NCBI GenBank assembly: GCA_020848615.1
Contig: JADLHW010000098.1
Span: 1-46,303 of the forward strand
Direction: 5' to 3'
Origin: Thermoleophilia bacterium
GTDB taxonomy: Bacteria; Actinomycetota; Thermoleophilia; Miltoncostaeales; Miltoncostaeaceae
Length of the DNA: 46,303 bases
Both the position numbers and the translations under genes were made by a program. Numbering within the stretch: position 1 is the first letter of the stretch; every line of letters starts with the position of its first letter. The notes beneath the pieces are model-generated. The model saw only the letters and a program-made list of their open reading frames with translations, was not told where the DNA came from and did not search any database. Shown piece by piece: positions 1 to 7,762 of the stretch.

Positions 1-578
1 GCGCGGCTCGCCGCCGCGCCCATCGCCGACGTGCCGCCGGGGACACCGGAATGACACGGCGAGCACCTGCCGCCGGGCACCGACGGCTCCTCGCCCGGGG
101 GCTGTTCGCCCGGGTGGCCGCGCGGGTGGGCGGCATCGTGCTCCCGCCGCCGCACCTCGGCCCCGACCGACGGATGGTCACCGCCGACGGCGCGGATCCG
201 GTCGGCATGGATTCCGACGCGACCGTGCACCCGCCGCGCCGGCTGGAGGGCGGCGCCCACCGGGTGTCCGACGACGTGTTCACGGCGATCCTGGAGGCCA
301 CGGTCCGGAACCTCGCCCGCGCCGGGTTCCGCATCGTGGTCGCCCACGGTCACGGGCCGTCCACCCGGGCGTTCACCACCGGCATCCTGGGCTGGGAGGC
401 CCGGCACGCGGTGCGGCACCGCACCGCGCGGCCCACCGGCGAGCCCGGCGGGCCGGGCGGGTTCATGACCCACCACGGCGCCGCCGACGAGACCAGCATC
501 CTCATGGCCCTGCGTCCGGATCTCGTCCGGACGGACCGGCATCCCGACGACCCCGGCTCGCTGCGCGACCACTACTAG
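1..578 (+). pseudogene. creatininase-family amidohydrolase, decayed and cut by the window edge
   Basis: The gene is readable only by changing frame. Frame 1 from base 1 gives a creatininase N-terminus (APIADVPPGTPE, then stop TGA at 52-54, then HGEHLPPGTDG at 55-87), matching the family motif around E-Q-H-G-x-H-L-P-x-x-T-D. After about base 87 the family continues in frame 3 with LLARGLFARVAARVGGIVLPPP, then AGFRIVVAHGHGPSTRAF (the GHG metal/substrate loop) and HHGAADETSILMALRPDLV (the H-x-G-x-x-E-T-S motif). There is thus one nonsense codon and an apparent one-base deletion. The frame-3 part could start at ATG 51, but the product would lack the first metal-binding motif. The stop overlaps that of the convergent ABC permease (bases 575-578). 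Sequencing error is the alternative to true decay. Confidence 0.7.
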
Positions 579-1309
579 GCCGTGCGGCGCCGCAGGGTCG
601 CCGACCCCGCGGCGATGAGCGCCACCGCGAACAGCAGCACCACGCCCATGTCCCGCAGGACGTCGGCCGTCGCCCCGGCGTCGGTGGTGATGGTCCGCAT
701 CGCATCGACCGCGTAGGACAGCGGCATCACGTCGGAGGCGAGCTCCAGGGCGCGCGGCAGCCGGTCGCGCGGCACGAGCAGGCCGCACAGCAGGAACTGC
801 GGCAGCACGAAGGCGGGCAGGAACTGCACGGCCTGGAACTCGGTCGCCGCGAACGCCGACAGGAACAACCCCAGCGCGGTCCCCAGCACCGCGTCCACGA
901 CCGCGACGACCAGCAGCAGCCACGCCGGCCCGGCGACGTTCAGGTCCACCACGTACAGCGCGAACGCGCCGGCGAGCAGCGCCTGCACCGCGGCCAGGGC
1001 CCCGAACGCCACGGCGTACCCGGCCACCAGGTCGGACTTGCCGAGCGGCAGGCTCAGCAGGCGCTCCAGCGTGCCCGACTGGCGCTCCCGCAGCGTCGTG
1101 ATGCTCGTGACCAGGAACATCACCAGGAACGGGAACAGCCCCAGCAGGGGTGCGCCGATGGTGTCGAACACCGGGGTGTCGGCGTAGATCCACGCCAGCA
1201 GGCCCATCAGCACGCACGGCACCACCACCAGCAGGGCGAGCGTGCGCGGGTCGTGACGCACCTGGCGCAGCACCCGGCCCGCCGTGAGCAGCGTGAGGCG
1301 CGGGCTCAC
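575..1309 (-). CDS. ABC-2 type transporter permease
   Basis: Integral membrane subunit (244 aa) of an ABC exporter of the drug, polyketide or polysaccharide export type. About six hydrophobic segments are visible; the first follows the short N-terminal cytoplasmic stretch (LALLVVVPCVLMGLLAWIY). The motif TLRERQSGTLERLLSLPL is typical of ABC-2 permeases, as is the late segment FLPAFVLPQFLLCGLLVPRD. The start is GTG 1309, inside a GTGA overlap with the upstream ATPase gene, so the two are translationally coupled. A longer upstream frame exists but only runs through the ATPase gene. Substrate unknown. Its stop codon interlocks with the stop of the decayed creatininase gene. Confidence 0.88.
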   Translation of the reverse strand: MSPRLTLLTAGRVLRQVRHDPRTLALLVVVPCVLMGLLAWIYADTPVFDTIGAPLLGLFPFLVMFLVTSITTLRERQSGTLERLLSLPLGKSDLVAGYAVAFGALAAVQALLAGAFALYVVDLNVAGPAWLLLVVAVVDAVLGTALGLFLSAFAATEFQAVQFLPAFVLPQFLLCGLLVPRDRLPRALELASDVMPLSYAVDAMRTITTDAGATADVLRDMGVVLLFAVALIAAGSATLRRRTA

Positions 1310-2040
1310 GGCGCCACCCCCGTCCCGGCGGGCTCCACCAGCCGCAGGAACGCCCCCTCGGCGTCGGTCGCGCCCGTGCGCTCCAGCAGCGCGGGCAGGG
1401 GGTCGTCCGCCACCAGCCGCCCCTCGTGCATGAGCAGCAGCCGGTCGCAGCGCACCGCCTCGTCCATCACATGGCTCGACACCAGCAGGGTCGCGCCGCC
1501 CTCGGCCAGCCTGTGGAACAGGTTCCACAGGTCCCGGCGCAGCACCGGGTCGAGCCCGACGGTGGGCTCGTCGAGCACCAGCAGCTCCGGCGTGCCCACC
1601 AGCGCGGCACCCAGCGACACGCGGCTGAACTGCCCGCCGGAGAGCCGTGACACCCGCGCCGAGCGGTGGCCGGTGAGGTCCACGAGCTCCAGCACCCGGT
1701 CCACCTCCTCATGCACCCGGCCGCGCGGCACGCCGGTCACCGCCGCGAAGTACGCGAGGTTCTCGGCGACGGTGAGGTCCACGTACACCGACGGCGACTG
1801 GGTGACGTAGCCCACCCGGTCGCGCAGCGCGCGCGTGCCGGCGGGCAGGCCCAGCACGTCCACCGTGCCGCCGTGCGTGCGCTGGACACCGACGATGCTG
1901 CGCATGAGCGTCGACTTGCCGCACCCGCTGGGACCCAGGAGGCCCACCACCGCGCGGCGCGGGACGCGCAGCGACAGGCCCGGCAGCACCTCGCGGCCAC
2001 CGCGCACCACCCGCAGGCGGTCCACCACGATCGCGTCCAT
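1306..2040 (-). CDS. ABC transporter ATP-binding protein
   Basis: Nucleotide-binding subunit (244 aa) pairing with the downstream permease. Walker A GPSGCGKST lies at residues 36-44, the Q-loop near 81, the signature LSGGQ at 133-137, Walker B LLVLDEPT at 153-160 and the switch histidine in SSHVMDEA at 190, so it looks catalytically complete. The DEPTVGLDP form is typical of DrrA/CcmA-type exporter ATPases. ATG 2040 is chosen because the protein then begins directly with the first beta strand (MDAIVVDRLRVV); further upstream the frame is arginine/alanine-rich without family similarity. A GAGG purine run lies upstream. First gene of a two-gene operon; substrate cannot be told from sequence. 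Confidence 0.92.
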   Translation of the reverse strand: MDAIVVDRLRVVRGGREVLPGLSLRVPRRAVVGLLGPSGCGKSTLMRSIVGVQRTHGGTVDVLGLPAGTRALRDRVGYVTQSPSVYVDLTVAENLAYFAAVTGVPRGRVHEEVDRVLELVDLTGHRSARVSRLSGGQFSRVSLGAALVGTPELLVLDEPTVGLDPVLRRDLWNLFHRLAEGGATLLVSSHVMDEAVRCDRLLLMHEGRLVADDPLPALLERTGATDAEGAFLRLVEPAGTGVAP

Positions 2041-2126
2041 CTCCGCACCCGTCCTCGGATTCCTCGTTCGGCCGCACTCCGTCCCGGCCACCGGCGCCCC
2101 CGCCCGCGCCCGCGCCCGAATCATGA

Positions 2127-2360
2127 CCCGATCGGCGAACCGCGTGTGGCGAGGCGGCCCCGCGCCTCCGGCCGCGAGCGATCATCGACCCGACGACCAC
2201 CCTGCTCGCCGAGCCGTACCGGCGGCGCGGCGTCACCGTCGTGGGCGGCACGCGGGTGCTCGCCCCCGACGATCTGCTCGACATCCTCGCCGAGGGCGGA
2301 TCGGGGTACCACATCTTCGGGACGACGGTGAGCCGCACGACGCTGCGCCTCACGCCGTGA
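2127..2360 (+). pseudogene. C-terminal fragment of a DUF364-like (Rossmann-like) protein
   Basis: An open stretch bounded upstream by an in-frame TGA (2124-2126) and with no convincing start codon. It encodes IIDPTTTLLAEPYRRRGVTV followed by VGGTRVLAPDDLLDILAEGG and GYHIFGTTVSRTTL. This resembles the end of the DUF364/PF04016 putative heavy-metal chelation domain, where a PTTPL-type loop is followed by a G-V-D/T-x-x-x-G-T-x-V strand. Only about 70 codons remain and the 5' two thirds are absent: the adjacent bases belong to the ABC operon on the other strand. I read it as a remnant left by deletion. With the broken creatininase gene it suggests local gene loss at this junction. The family assignment is from memory of the motif, so moderate confidence. 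Confidence 0.5.
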
Positions 2361-2494
2361 TGCGGCGGGTGACGTCCCGTCCGACGTGAGCCCGGCGGGG
2401 CGCGGCGCCGTGCGCAGGTGACGGCTCTCGCGCCCCGCGGCGCCCGGGACGGCCCCGGGGTGACGGGTGGGCCCGCGGCGGCGGATACAGTGCG

Positions 2495-3043
2495 ATGGAT
2501 GTCGCCGACACACGGATCCGCAGCGTGACGCTGGGACGTGCCCGCGCCGCCCGTCCGGACTTCGCCGACGTGGCCGCGGCCGAGCTGGACGGCGTTCACC
2601 GCTACCTGGTGCACATGCTCCGCGACCCGGTGCTCGCCGAGGACGTCACCTCCGCCACGTTCGAGCGGGCCCTCCGCGACTGGCGCCGCTACGACCCGGC
2701 GAAGGGCCGTCCCGGCGTGTGGCTCATCGAGATCGCCCGCCGTCAGGCGCTCGACCACCTGCGCAGCGAGGGACGCCGTCGCCGGCGCGAGGAGCGGTTC
2801 GCCGCCATGGAGCCCCGCAGCGCACCGGAGCCGCGGGTGGCGGGCATCCCCGAGGAGATGCGCGTGGCGATGACCGCGCTCACCCAATCCGAGCGGGAGC
2901 TGGTGGCCCTGCGCATCGTGCTCGGCGTCGACACGGCCGAGGCGGCGCGCATCACCGGCACCACCCCCAGCGCCGTCTCAACCGCGCTGCACCGCGCGCT
3001 CGCCAAGCTCCGCACCCGCCTCCAGGACGTCGTCGATGTCTGA
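2495..3043 (+). CDS. ECF-type RNA polymerase sigma factor
   Basis: Group 4 sigma factor, 182 aa, the usual ECF length. Sigma region 2 covers about residues 28-90 (YLVHMLRDPVLAEDVTSATF, then the WRRYDP and WLIEIARRQALDHLR stretch that in the family contacts the -10 element). Region 4 covers about 128-178 (LTQSERELVALRIVLGVDTA, then a helix-turn-helix ITGTTPSAVSTALHRALAKL for the -35). It overlaps by 8 bases the next gene, a membrane-anchored protein in the usual anti-sigma position. A TACAGT hexamer lies only 3 bases before ATG 2495, too close for an ordinary -10 of this start. The signal sensed is unknown. Confidence 0.92.
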   Translation: MDVADTRIRSVTLGRARAARPDFADVAAAELDGVHRYLVHMLRDPVLAEDVTSATFERALRDWRRYDPAKGRPGVWLIEIARRQALDHLRSEGRRRRREERFAAMEPRSAPEPRVAGIPEEMRVAMTALTQSERELVALRIVLGVDTAEAARITGTTPSAVSTALHRALAKLRTRLQDVVDV

Positions 3044-3881
3044 CATCACCCCGCGGCGCCTCGACGAGCTCCTCGCCGGCGATCCGCCCCGCACCGACGC
3101 CGCGCGGGACGTCCTGCACATGGCCGCGGCCCTGCGCGGCGCCGCCCCCGGCGCACCGGACGGGCTCCGCGAGCGCGTGATGGCCACCGCCCGCACCGCG
3201 CCGGCCCGCCGGAGCCGCCTGCGGCCGCCCGCGATGTCCGCGTCCTGGACGGGGCCGGCGGTCGCCGGCGTCGCGGCGATCGTGATCGGCGCAGCGGTGA
3301 TCCTGCCCGGGCTGGGCGGGGACGGACCCGCCCGGGTGTCCACGGGCACCGAGGCCACGGCGAGGGGCGCCGGGAAGGCGGGCGCGCCCGCGGCCGGCGG
3401 CGACATGACGGCACCCGCGCCGGACGCCGTCCGGGTTCCCGCGCCGGCGCAGGCCGCCGCTCCGCCCGAGATGGCCGCCCCGTCCACGACGGCCCCCCAG
3501 GCCTCCGTCGCGGGCGCGGCCGTCGTCGTCGTGGTGGGGCCGTCGCAGGGGTGGCCGGCGACCGCGCTCGACGCCGTTGCGACCCCGCTGGAGGCATCCG
3601 GCGGCGTGGTGACCGCCGCCAGCACGGGCACGGCCCGGGACGGCCGTGAGGATCTGACGGTCGAGGCGCTGGTGCCGGCCGGAAAGGAGACGCAGGCGGT
3701 CGACGCGGTCACCGCGGCGCTGCCGGCGGAGACCGCCTGGCAGCCGTCGGAACAGACCCGCACCGCGGTGGGCAAGGACGCCGCCGGGGACACCGTGCGT
3801 CCCGACGCGGCGCCGAAGGATCTCGCCGGACCCGATGCGGTGCCCGTCATCGTGGTCGTCGTGCGGGACGGCGCGCCCTGA
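3036..3881 (+). CDS. probable membrane-anchored anti-sigma factor
   Basis: A 281-aa protein with a short N-terminal cytoplasmic part (about 1-70, with DELLAGDPPRTDAARDVLHM), one transmembrane segment at about 72-92 (GPAVAGVAAIVIGAAVILPGL) and a long Ala/Pro/Thr-rich extracytoplasmic region containing a small alpha/beta-looking module (about 160-245). No Zn-binding HxxxCxxC anti-sigma motif is present, so function is inferred from position: it starts inside the sigma gene (8-base overlap), is membrane anchored and has a size typical of ECF anti-sigma partners. The C-terminal run PVIVVVVRDGAP ends directly at the methyltransferase start. Alternative: an unrelated membrane protein co-transcribed with the sigma factor. 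Confidence 0.65.
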   Translation: MSDITPRRLDELLAGDPPRTDAARDVLHMAAALRGAAPGAPDGLRERVMATARTAPARRSRLRPPAMSASWTGPAVAGVAAIVIGAAVILPGLGGDGPARVSTGTEATARGAGKAGAPAAGGDMTAPAPDAVRVPAPAQAAAPPEMAAPSTTAPQASVAGAAVVVVVGPSQGWPATALDAVATPLEASGGVVTAASTGTARDGREDLTVEALVPAGKETQAVDAVTAALPAETAWQPSEQTRTAVGKDAAGDTVRPDAAPKDLAGPDAVPVIVVVVRDGAP

Positions 3882-4747
3882 CGACCCGCGCCTGCCCGCG
3901 GTGCGGCGCCGCGGGGAGGGCGCTGGCGCAGGCCCGCGACCGCTCCGGCGGCGCCCCCCGGCCCGTCGCGCGATGCACCGCGCGCGGTTGCGGGGTGGGG
4001 TGGACGCCGGAACCGTCGCCGGCGGCGCCGGCCGCTCCCGGCCGGGGGCCGGCGGGAGCGCTGGGCCGGCTCGCGCGGGCGCTCGCCGCGGCGGAGCTGC
4101 GCCGGCTGCTGCCCGGCGTGGGGCCCGGGATGCTCGTGATGGACGTGGGGGCGGGGGCCGGCCTGCGGGCCGACGCCCTGCTGGGCCTGGGCGCCCGGGT
4201 GCTCGCGCTGGAGCCGGACCCCGTCGAGGCGATGCGCGCCACCACGGCGCTGCGGGGCAGGGCCGTGGTGCGCTCCGTGGGCCTCGCGGAGCTGGAGCCG
4301 CACGCGGTGCGCGCCGACGCGGTGCTGTGCTGGCACGTGTTGGAGCACCTTCCCGACCTGGACCTGTCGCTCGCCCGCATGCGGGACGCGCTGCGGCCCG
4401 GGGGGACGCTGCTGGTCGCCGTGCCGAACGCCGGCGGCGCCGAGGCCCGCCTGCTGGGCGGCCGCTGGCAGGGCTGGGAGCCGGCCCGGCACCGCTGGCA
4501 CCTCACCCGCCACGCGCTGCGGAACGTCCTCACCGGGGCGGGCCTGGCGGACATCCGCATCGCGGCCCGCGGGGGATGGGCGCCGGCGCTCGGGCTCGCG
4601 GCATCGGTCGCCCCGTCGCTGGACCCGCAGCTCACCCCCTCCCCGCTGCCGGGCCTCGCCCTCGCGGCCGCGCTCACCCCCGTGTCGGGCCTCGCGCGCC
4701 TGGCCGGCGCGGGGCCGCAGCTGGTGGCGGTGGCCCGCCGGCCGTGA
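3878..4747 (+). CDS. zinc-ribbon SAM-dependent methyltransferase, CTG start
   Basis: Class I methyltransferase of the Methyltransf_11/23 type, 289 aa from CTG 3878. SAM-binding motif I is MDVGAGAGLRADALLGLG, followed by the acidic loop LALEPDP, motif LCWHVLEHLPD and the RPGGTLLVAVPN strand. N-terminal to this is a zinc ribbon (CPRCG, then CTARGCGVGWTPEP), the arrangement seen in methyltransferases with a C-x2-C ... C-x-C-G-x-x-y-x-x-P head. The first ordinary start in frame is GTG 3995, which would delete the ribbon, so the CTG that overlaps the preceding stop as CTGA is preferred. Substrate unknown. It ends 3 bases before the convergent phosphoesterase stop. Confidence 0.75.
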   Translation: MTTRACPRCGAAGRALAQARDRSGGAPRPVARCTARGCGVGWTPEPSPAAPAAPGRGPAGALGRLARALAAAELRRLLPGVGPGMLVMDVGAGAGLRADALLGLGARVLALEPDPVEAMRATTALRGRAVVRSVGLAELEPHAVRADAVLCWHVLEHLPDLDLSLARMRDALRPGGTLLVAVPNAGGAEARLLGGRWQGWEPARHRWHLTRHALRNVLTGAGLADIRIAARGGWAPALGLAASVAPSLDPQLTPSPLPGLALAAALTPVSGLARLAGAGPQLVAVARRP

Positions 4748-4750
4748 CGG

Positions 4751-5404
4751 TCAGCCGCCGCGGGGCGGCGCGAGGGGCGCGTCGACCACCTCGGTGTGGA
4801 CCACCGGGCCGCCGCCGGTGACCTCCAGCCAGGCCCAGCGGGGGCGCGGGTCCTCCACCGTCCCCTCGCCGATGGCCCCCGGGTTGACGATGAGCGCCCG
4901 CCCGGCCCGCCGCACCATCTGCTGATGGGTGTGGCCCACCACCAGCACGTCGGCCCGCAGCGCCGCCGCCTGGCGCAGCAGCCCGTCGGCGGGGGTGTCC
5001 TCGTCCACGATCACCGACAGGTCCCCGGGCTGGCCGTGCGACACGACCACCCGCACGCCGCCGACGGTGAGCTCCACGCGCCGCGGCAGGCGCTGCAGCC
5101 ACGCGATGTCGCCGGTGGTGAGCCGCCGGATCGTCCACGACCGGGACCCCACCCGGTCGGACGCCGGATGGCCGGCGGGCCGCGGGGCGCCGCGCGCCAC
5201 CTTCTGATCGGTGTTGCCCATCACGGTGGGCCACCCCAGCTCCCGCACCGTGGCGATGCACGCCGCCGGGTCGGGTCCGCGCATCACCACGTCGCCGGTG
5301 CAGACCCCGCGCGTGATGCCCCGTTCCCGCACCGCCTCCAGCACGGCGGTCAGCGCATCGTGCCGCCCGTGGATGTCACCGATGAGGGCCAGCCGCCCGC
5401 TCAT
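4751..5404 (-). CDS. calcineurin-like metallophosphoesterase (YfcE/MJ0936 type)
   Basis: Cytosolic di-metal phosphoesterase of 217 aa. The five conserved metal blocks are in order: GDIHG near the N-terminus, CTGDVVMRGPDP, VMGNTD, VVSHGQPGD and GHTHQQMVRRAG followed by NPGAIGEG. This is the compact MJ0936/YfcE arrangement, whose members act on phosphodiesters in vitro. ATG 5404 overlaps the upstream CHAD gene by 4 bases (ATGA), making it the last gene of the ppx-CHAD-CHAD-phosphoesterase operon. The context suggests a role in phosphate or polyphosphate metabolism; that is inference. Confidence 0.9.
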   Translation of the reverse strand: MSGRLALIGDIHGRHDALTAVLEAVRERGITRGVCTGDVVMRGPDPAACIATVRELGWPTVMGNTDQKVARGAPRPAGHPASDRVGSRSWTIRRLTTGDIAWLQRLPRRVELTVGGVRVVVSHGQPGDLSVIVDEDTPADGLLRQAAALRADVLVVGHTHQQMVRRAGRALIVNPGAIGEGTVEDPRPRWAWLEVTGGGPVVHTEVVDAPLAPPRGG

Positions 5405-5889
5405 GCGCGGAGGCCCAGCGCCGCCTCGAGCCGCTCCCGGAACGCCTCGTCCCGCAGGCGCCGCCACTCGCCGCGGAACCGCGCGAACAGCTCCAGGCGG
5501 CGTGCCCGCCGGCCGGCGATGAGCGTGCGGATGCCCGGCCGCAGGTCGGGCGCTCCCGGCCCGGGCGCGGCGAGCCCCAGCAGGTGCGCCTCCAGGGCCG
5601 GCACCTGCACGTCGCAGTCGTGGATGTCGCCCAGCAGGTCCTGGAGCCCCCGGATCTCCTCCAGGAACGGGGCGAGGTCGCCGGTGAACGCGGGCGCGAA
5701 GATCTCCAGGAGGTACCGCAGGCGCTTCAGGGCGATGCGCATCGCGTGCAGCTCGGCGACGTTGCCCGGGTCGTCCACCAGCCCCTCGTACCCGTACGCC
5801 TCGCCGATGCGCACGCGCAGGATGCGCCGCGCGTTGCGGCGCAGCGGCTTCCCGGGCTTCACGCCGGGCACGGGCCGCGGCCTGGCCAT
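5401..5889 (-). CDS. CHAD domain protein, C-terminal half
   Basis: 162-aa all-helical, Arg-rich protein corresponding to the second helical bundle of a CHAD (conserved histidine alpha-helical) domain. The diagnostic motif is ELHAMRIALKRLRYLLEIF (residues about 46-64, His48), the form normally found in the second half of full-length CHAD proteins, followed by GLQDLLGDIHDCDV. CHAD domains bind polyphosphate through basic surfaces. Standard CHAD proteins are about 300 aa with both bundles in one chain; here the halves are separate ORFs joined by TGATG, where the first ORF's stop shares one base with this ATG (5889). Translational coupling and heterodimer assembly are likely. See the split-CHAD finding. 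Confidence 0.82.
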   Translation of the reverse strand: MARPRPVPGVKPGKPLRRNARRILRVRIGEAYGYEGLVDDPGNVAELHAMRIALKRLRYLLEIFAPAFTGDLAPFLEEIRGLQDLLGDIHDCDVQVPALEAHLLGLAAPGPGAPDLRPGIRTLIAGRRARRLELFARFRGEWRRLRDEAFRERLEAALGLRA

Positions 5890-6404
5890 CAGCCCCCGCC
5901 CGGCCCGGCGGGCAGGTCGGCCGGATCCACGCCCGTGCGGTCGGCGACCCAGCGCTCGAAGCGCGGGCCGAACCCGGCGGCCTCCAGGGCCTCCAGCATC
6001 CCGCGGATGCGCGCGGCCTCCCCGGCGCGCCGCGCCGCCTGGGTCGCGATGAGGGCATCCACGCCCGGGCGGTCCGCCGGGCCGAGGTCCGGCAGCATGC
6101 GCCGCAGGCCGTCCATGGCGACATCCAGGTCGCGGGCCGCCCCGAGCGTGTCGGTGACCGATTTGACGACCCGCAGGCGGCGGCGGTACCCGCGCCGCGG
6201 GAACGCGGCGGCGAACGCGTCCATCGCGGCGCGCAGCCGGCGCGAGCTCACGCGCATGGCGTGCAGGGCCTCGATGTCCTCGCCGGCGAGGGTGCCGTCC
6301 CGGTGGCTCATGAGCTCCCGCCACCGCACGATCAGCACGCGTCCGGCGGCCTCCCGGAACGGCGTGGCCGGCCCGAGGCCGGGCACGTCCCAGGCCCGCG
6401 CCAC
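5889..6404 (-). CDS. CHAD domain protein, N-terminal half
   Basis: 171 aa from GTG 6404. It holds the first-half CHAD motif ALHAMRVSSRRLRAAMDAF (His48), followed by LRVVKSVTDTLGAARDLDV, the usual helix pair of the first bundle. GTG 6404 is chosen because it lies 4 bases after the ppx stop, preceded by a GGGGTGA purine-rich stretch, and keeps the leading helix (REAAGRVLIVRWRELM) that precedes the His motif in CHAD proteins. It terminates at TGA 5889-5891, sharing one base with the start of the second-half ORF. In-cis coupling with the upstream Ppx/GppA-type phosphatase points to polyphosphate. Confidence 0.8.
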   Translation of the reverse strand: MARAWDVPGLGPATPFREAAGRVLIVRWRELMSHRDGTLAGEDIEALHAMRVSSRRLRAAMDAFAAAFPRRGYRRRLRVVKSVTDTLGAARDLDVAMDGLRRMLPDLGPADRPGVDALIATQAARRAGEAARIRGMLEALEAAGFGPRFERWVADRTGVDPADLPAGPGGG

Positions 6405-6408
6405 GCGG

Positions 6409-7329
6409 TCACCCCGCCAGCGAGGCCGGTCCGCGGGCCGCGGCCTCCAACACCAGGCCCTCGCGCAGGCCGGCGGCCGACACCTCCAGCGCGTCCACGC
6501 CGAACGCCCGCCGCACGGCCTCCAGCACCGCCGCGCCCGCCAGGCACAGCCGCAGCCGGGCGGCCTCGATGCCCGTGTCCGCGGCGATGTCCTGCGACCG
6601 CGCCGAGGCGAGCACCTCGACGGCGCGCACCAGCGCGTCGCGGTCCAGACGGGGGGTGGCGGCGAGCACGCCCAGTGCCACGGCGGAACCGCCGGTGGCG
6701 ATCGCCGACGCGATCCCCGGATGCGCCTGCGCGACGGGATCGACGAACGACCGGGCGAACGCCGACATGGGTCCCAGCAGGTCCAGCGCCGGGGGATCCT
6801 GCGGCTCATACCGCTCGGTCATCTTGCGGACGCCGACGGGCACCGAGGTGACCCAGTCCAGGCCGCCGGCGTTGCCGCCCATCAGCTCCAGGCTGCCGCC
6901 GCCCAGGTCGGCGGCCATGAACCGTCCCGACCGGTCCGCGGCGCCGAGCCCCGCGAAGGTGAGGGCCGCCTCCTCCGGGCCGGACAGCACCCGCGGGCGG
7001 ATCCCGGTGGCGCGCTCCAGGACGGCGAGCAGGTCCGCGGCGTTGGCCGCCTCGCGGGCGACGGCCGTGCAGGCGATCACGATCGACCCGGCGCCGAGCG
7101 CCCTGGCCTCGCCGGCCATCGCCGCCACGGTCTGCTCGGCCACCACCATCGCGTGGGCCGGGATCACGCCCGTGCGCTCCAGCCCCTCGCCCAGAGCGGT
7201 CATCACCGAGCTCGACGCGAGGGCCACGGGCCGCCCGTCCCGGATGCGCGACACCAGCATCCGCGTCGTGTTGGTCCCAACGTCGATCGCCGCGACGATC
7301 GGGGCTCCGGTGTCGCCGGCCTCGCTCAC
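6409..7329 (-). CDS. Ppx/GppA-family phosphatase (exopolyphosphatase-like)
   Basis: 306-aa ASKHA-fold phosphatase that in this family hydrolyses terminal phosphates of polyphosphate or pppGpp. Visible motifs: phosphate-1 loop AIDVGTNTTRMLV near residue 14, CTAVAREAAN (position of the family T-S/A-x-R-x-A-x-N block), ADLGGGSLEL (second phosphate loop) and the late GLREGLVLE block. The length is that of the short two-domain Ppx class lacking the C-terminal HD-like domain. It heads the minus-strand operon with two CHAD halves, a strong contextual link to polyphosphate. The Ppx versus GppA choice cannot be made from sequence alone. Confidence 0.9.
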   Translation of the reverse strand: MSEAGDTGAPIVAAIDVGTNTTRMLVSRIRDGRPVALASSSVMTALGEGLERTGVIPAHAMVVAEQTVAAMAGEARALGAGSIVIACTAVAREAANAADLLAVLERATGIRPRVLSGPEEAALTFAGLGAADRSGRFMAADLGGGSLELMGGNAGGLDWVTSVPVGVRKMTERYEPQDPPALDLLGPMSAFARSFVDPVAQAHPGIASAIATGGSAVALGVLAATPRLDRDALVRAVEVLASARSQDIAADTGIEAARLRLCLAGAAVLEAVRRAFGVDALEVSAAGLREGLVLEAAARGPASLAG

Positions 7330-7419
7330 GGCTGGCGACGGTATCTCATGCCCCGCCCGCGCGCACGCGCTGGCGGGGCGATGTTGCAGACCCGCCGGAG
7401 CGGGACCGCGGGCGATGGG

Positions 7420-7758
7420 TCAGGCGGCGCGCCGGAGGGTGACCGGCGCCTGGGCGACCGGGGCGGCCTGCCCGCGGGTGCGGGGCGCGCGCCGCCGCTG
7501 CCCGCGGGCGCGCCGGGCGGCGGTGAAGCACACGGCGCCCGCGGCGGCGGCGAGGCCGAGCTGCCAGCCGACCATGGCACCGCCGCCCGGCGCGGAGGCG
7601 ACGGCGGCGAGCAGGAAGCCGATGACCATGCCGGCCGCATACAGGGCGACGGTGGCCGACCGGGGGCGGTGCGGCGCGGTCTCGGCGGGCTCGGGCACCG
7701 CGGCCAGGACGTGCCCGGCGCGGCGGGAGCGGGTGAGGGTGCTGGAGGAAGCGGTCAT
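7420..7758 (-). CDS. two-helix membrane protein under apparent LexA (SOS) control
   Basis: A 112-aa protein I do not recognise by family. Residues 1-33 are cytoplasmic-looking and Ser/Arg-rich; hydrophobic helices lie at about 35-55 (ATVALYAAGMVIGFLLAAVA) and 61-82 (AMVGWQLGLAAAAGAVCFTA); a strongly basic tail follows (ARRARGQRRRAPRTRGQ). ATG 7758 is preceded on the minus strand by TATTGT (7766-7771) with a 7-base gap, fitting a leaderless start. Two LexA-type palindromes (7763-7776, 7789-7802) cover the -10 and -35 zones. The gene is divergent from mraZ and the division cluster. A small SOS-induced membrane protein here would fit a division inhibitor like the unrelated YneA, DivS or ChiZ; that function is inference only. 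Confidence 0.72.
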   Translation of the reverse strand: MTASSSTLTRSRRAGHVLAAVPEPAETAPHRPRSATVALYAAGMVIGFLLAAVASAPGGGAMVGWQLGLAAAAGAVCFTAARRARGQRRRAPRTRGQAAPVAQAPVTLRRAA

Positions 7759-7762
7759 GGGG

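Noticed and set aside
2486-2491. TACAGT as a leaderless -10 for the sigma factor gene
   Set aside because: Only 3 bases separate it from ATG 2495, too few for a transcript to include that start codon.
3995-4747. GTG 3995 as the methyltransferase start
   Set aside because: It would remove the two-CxxC zinc ribbon encoded just upstream in the same frame.
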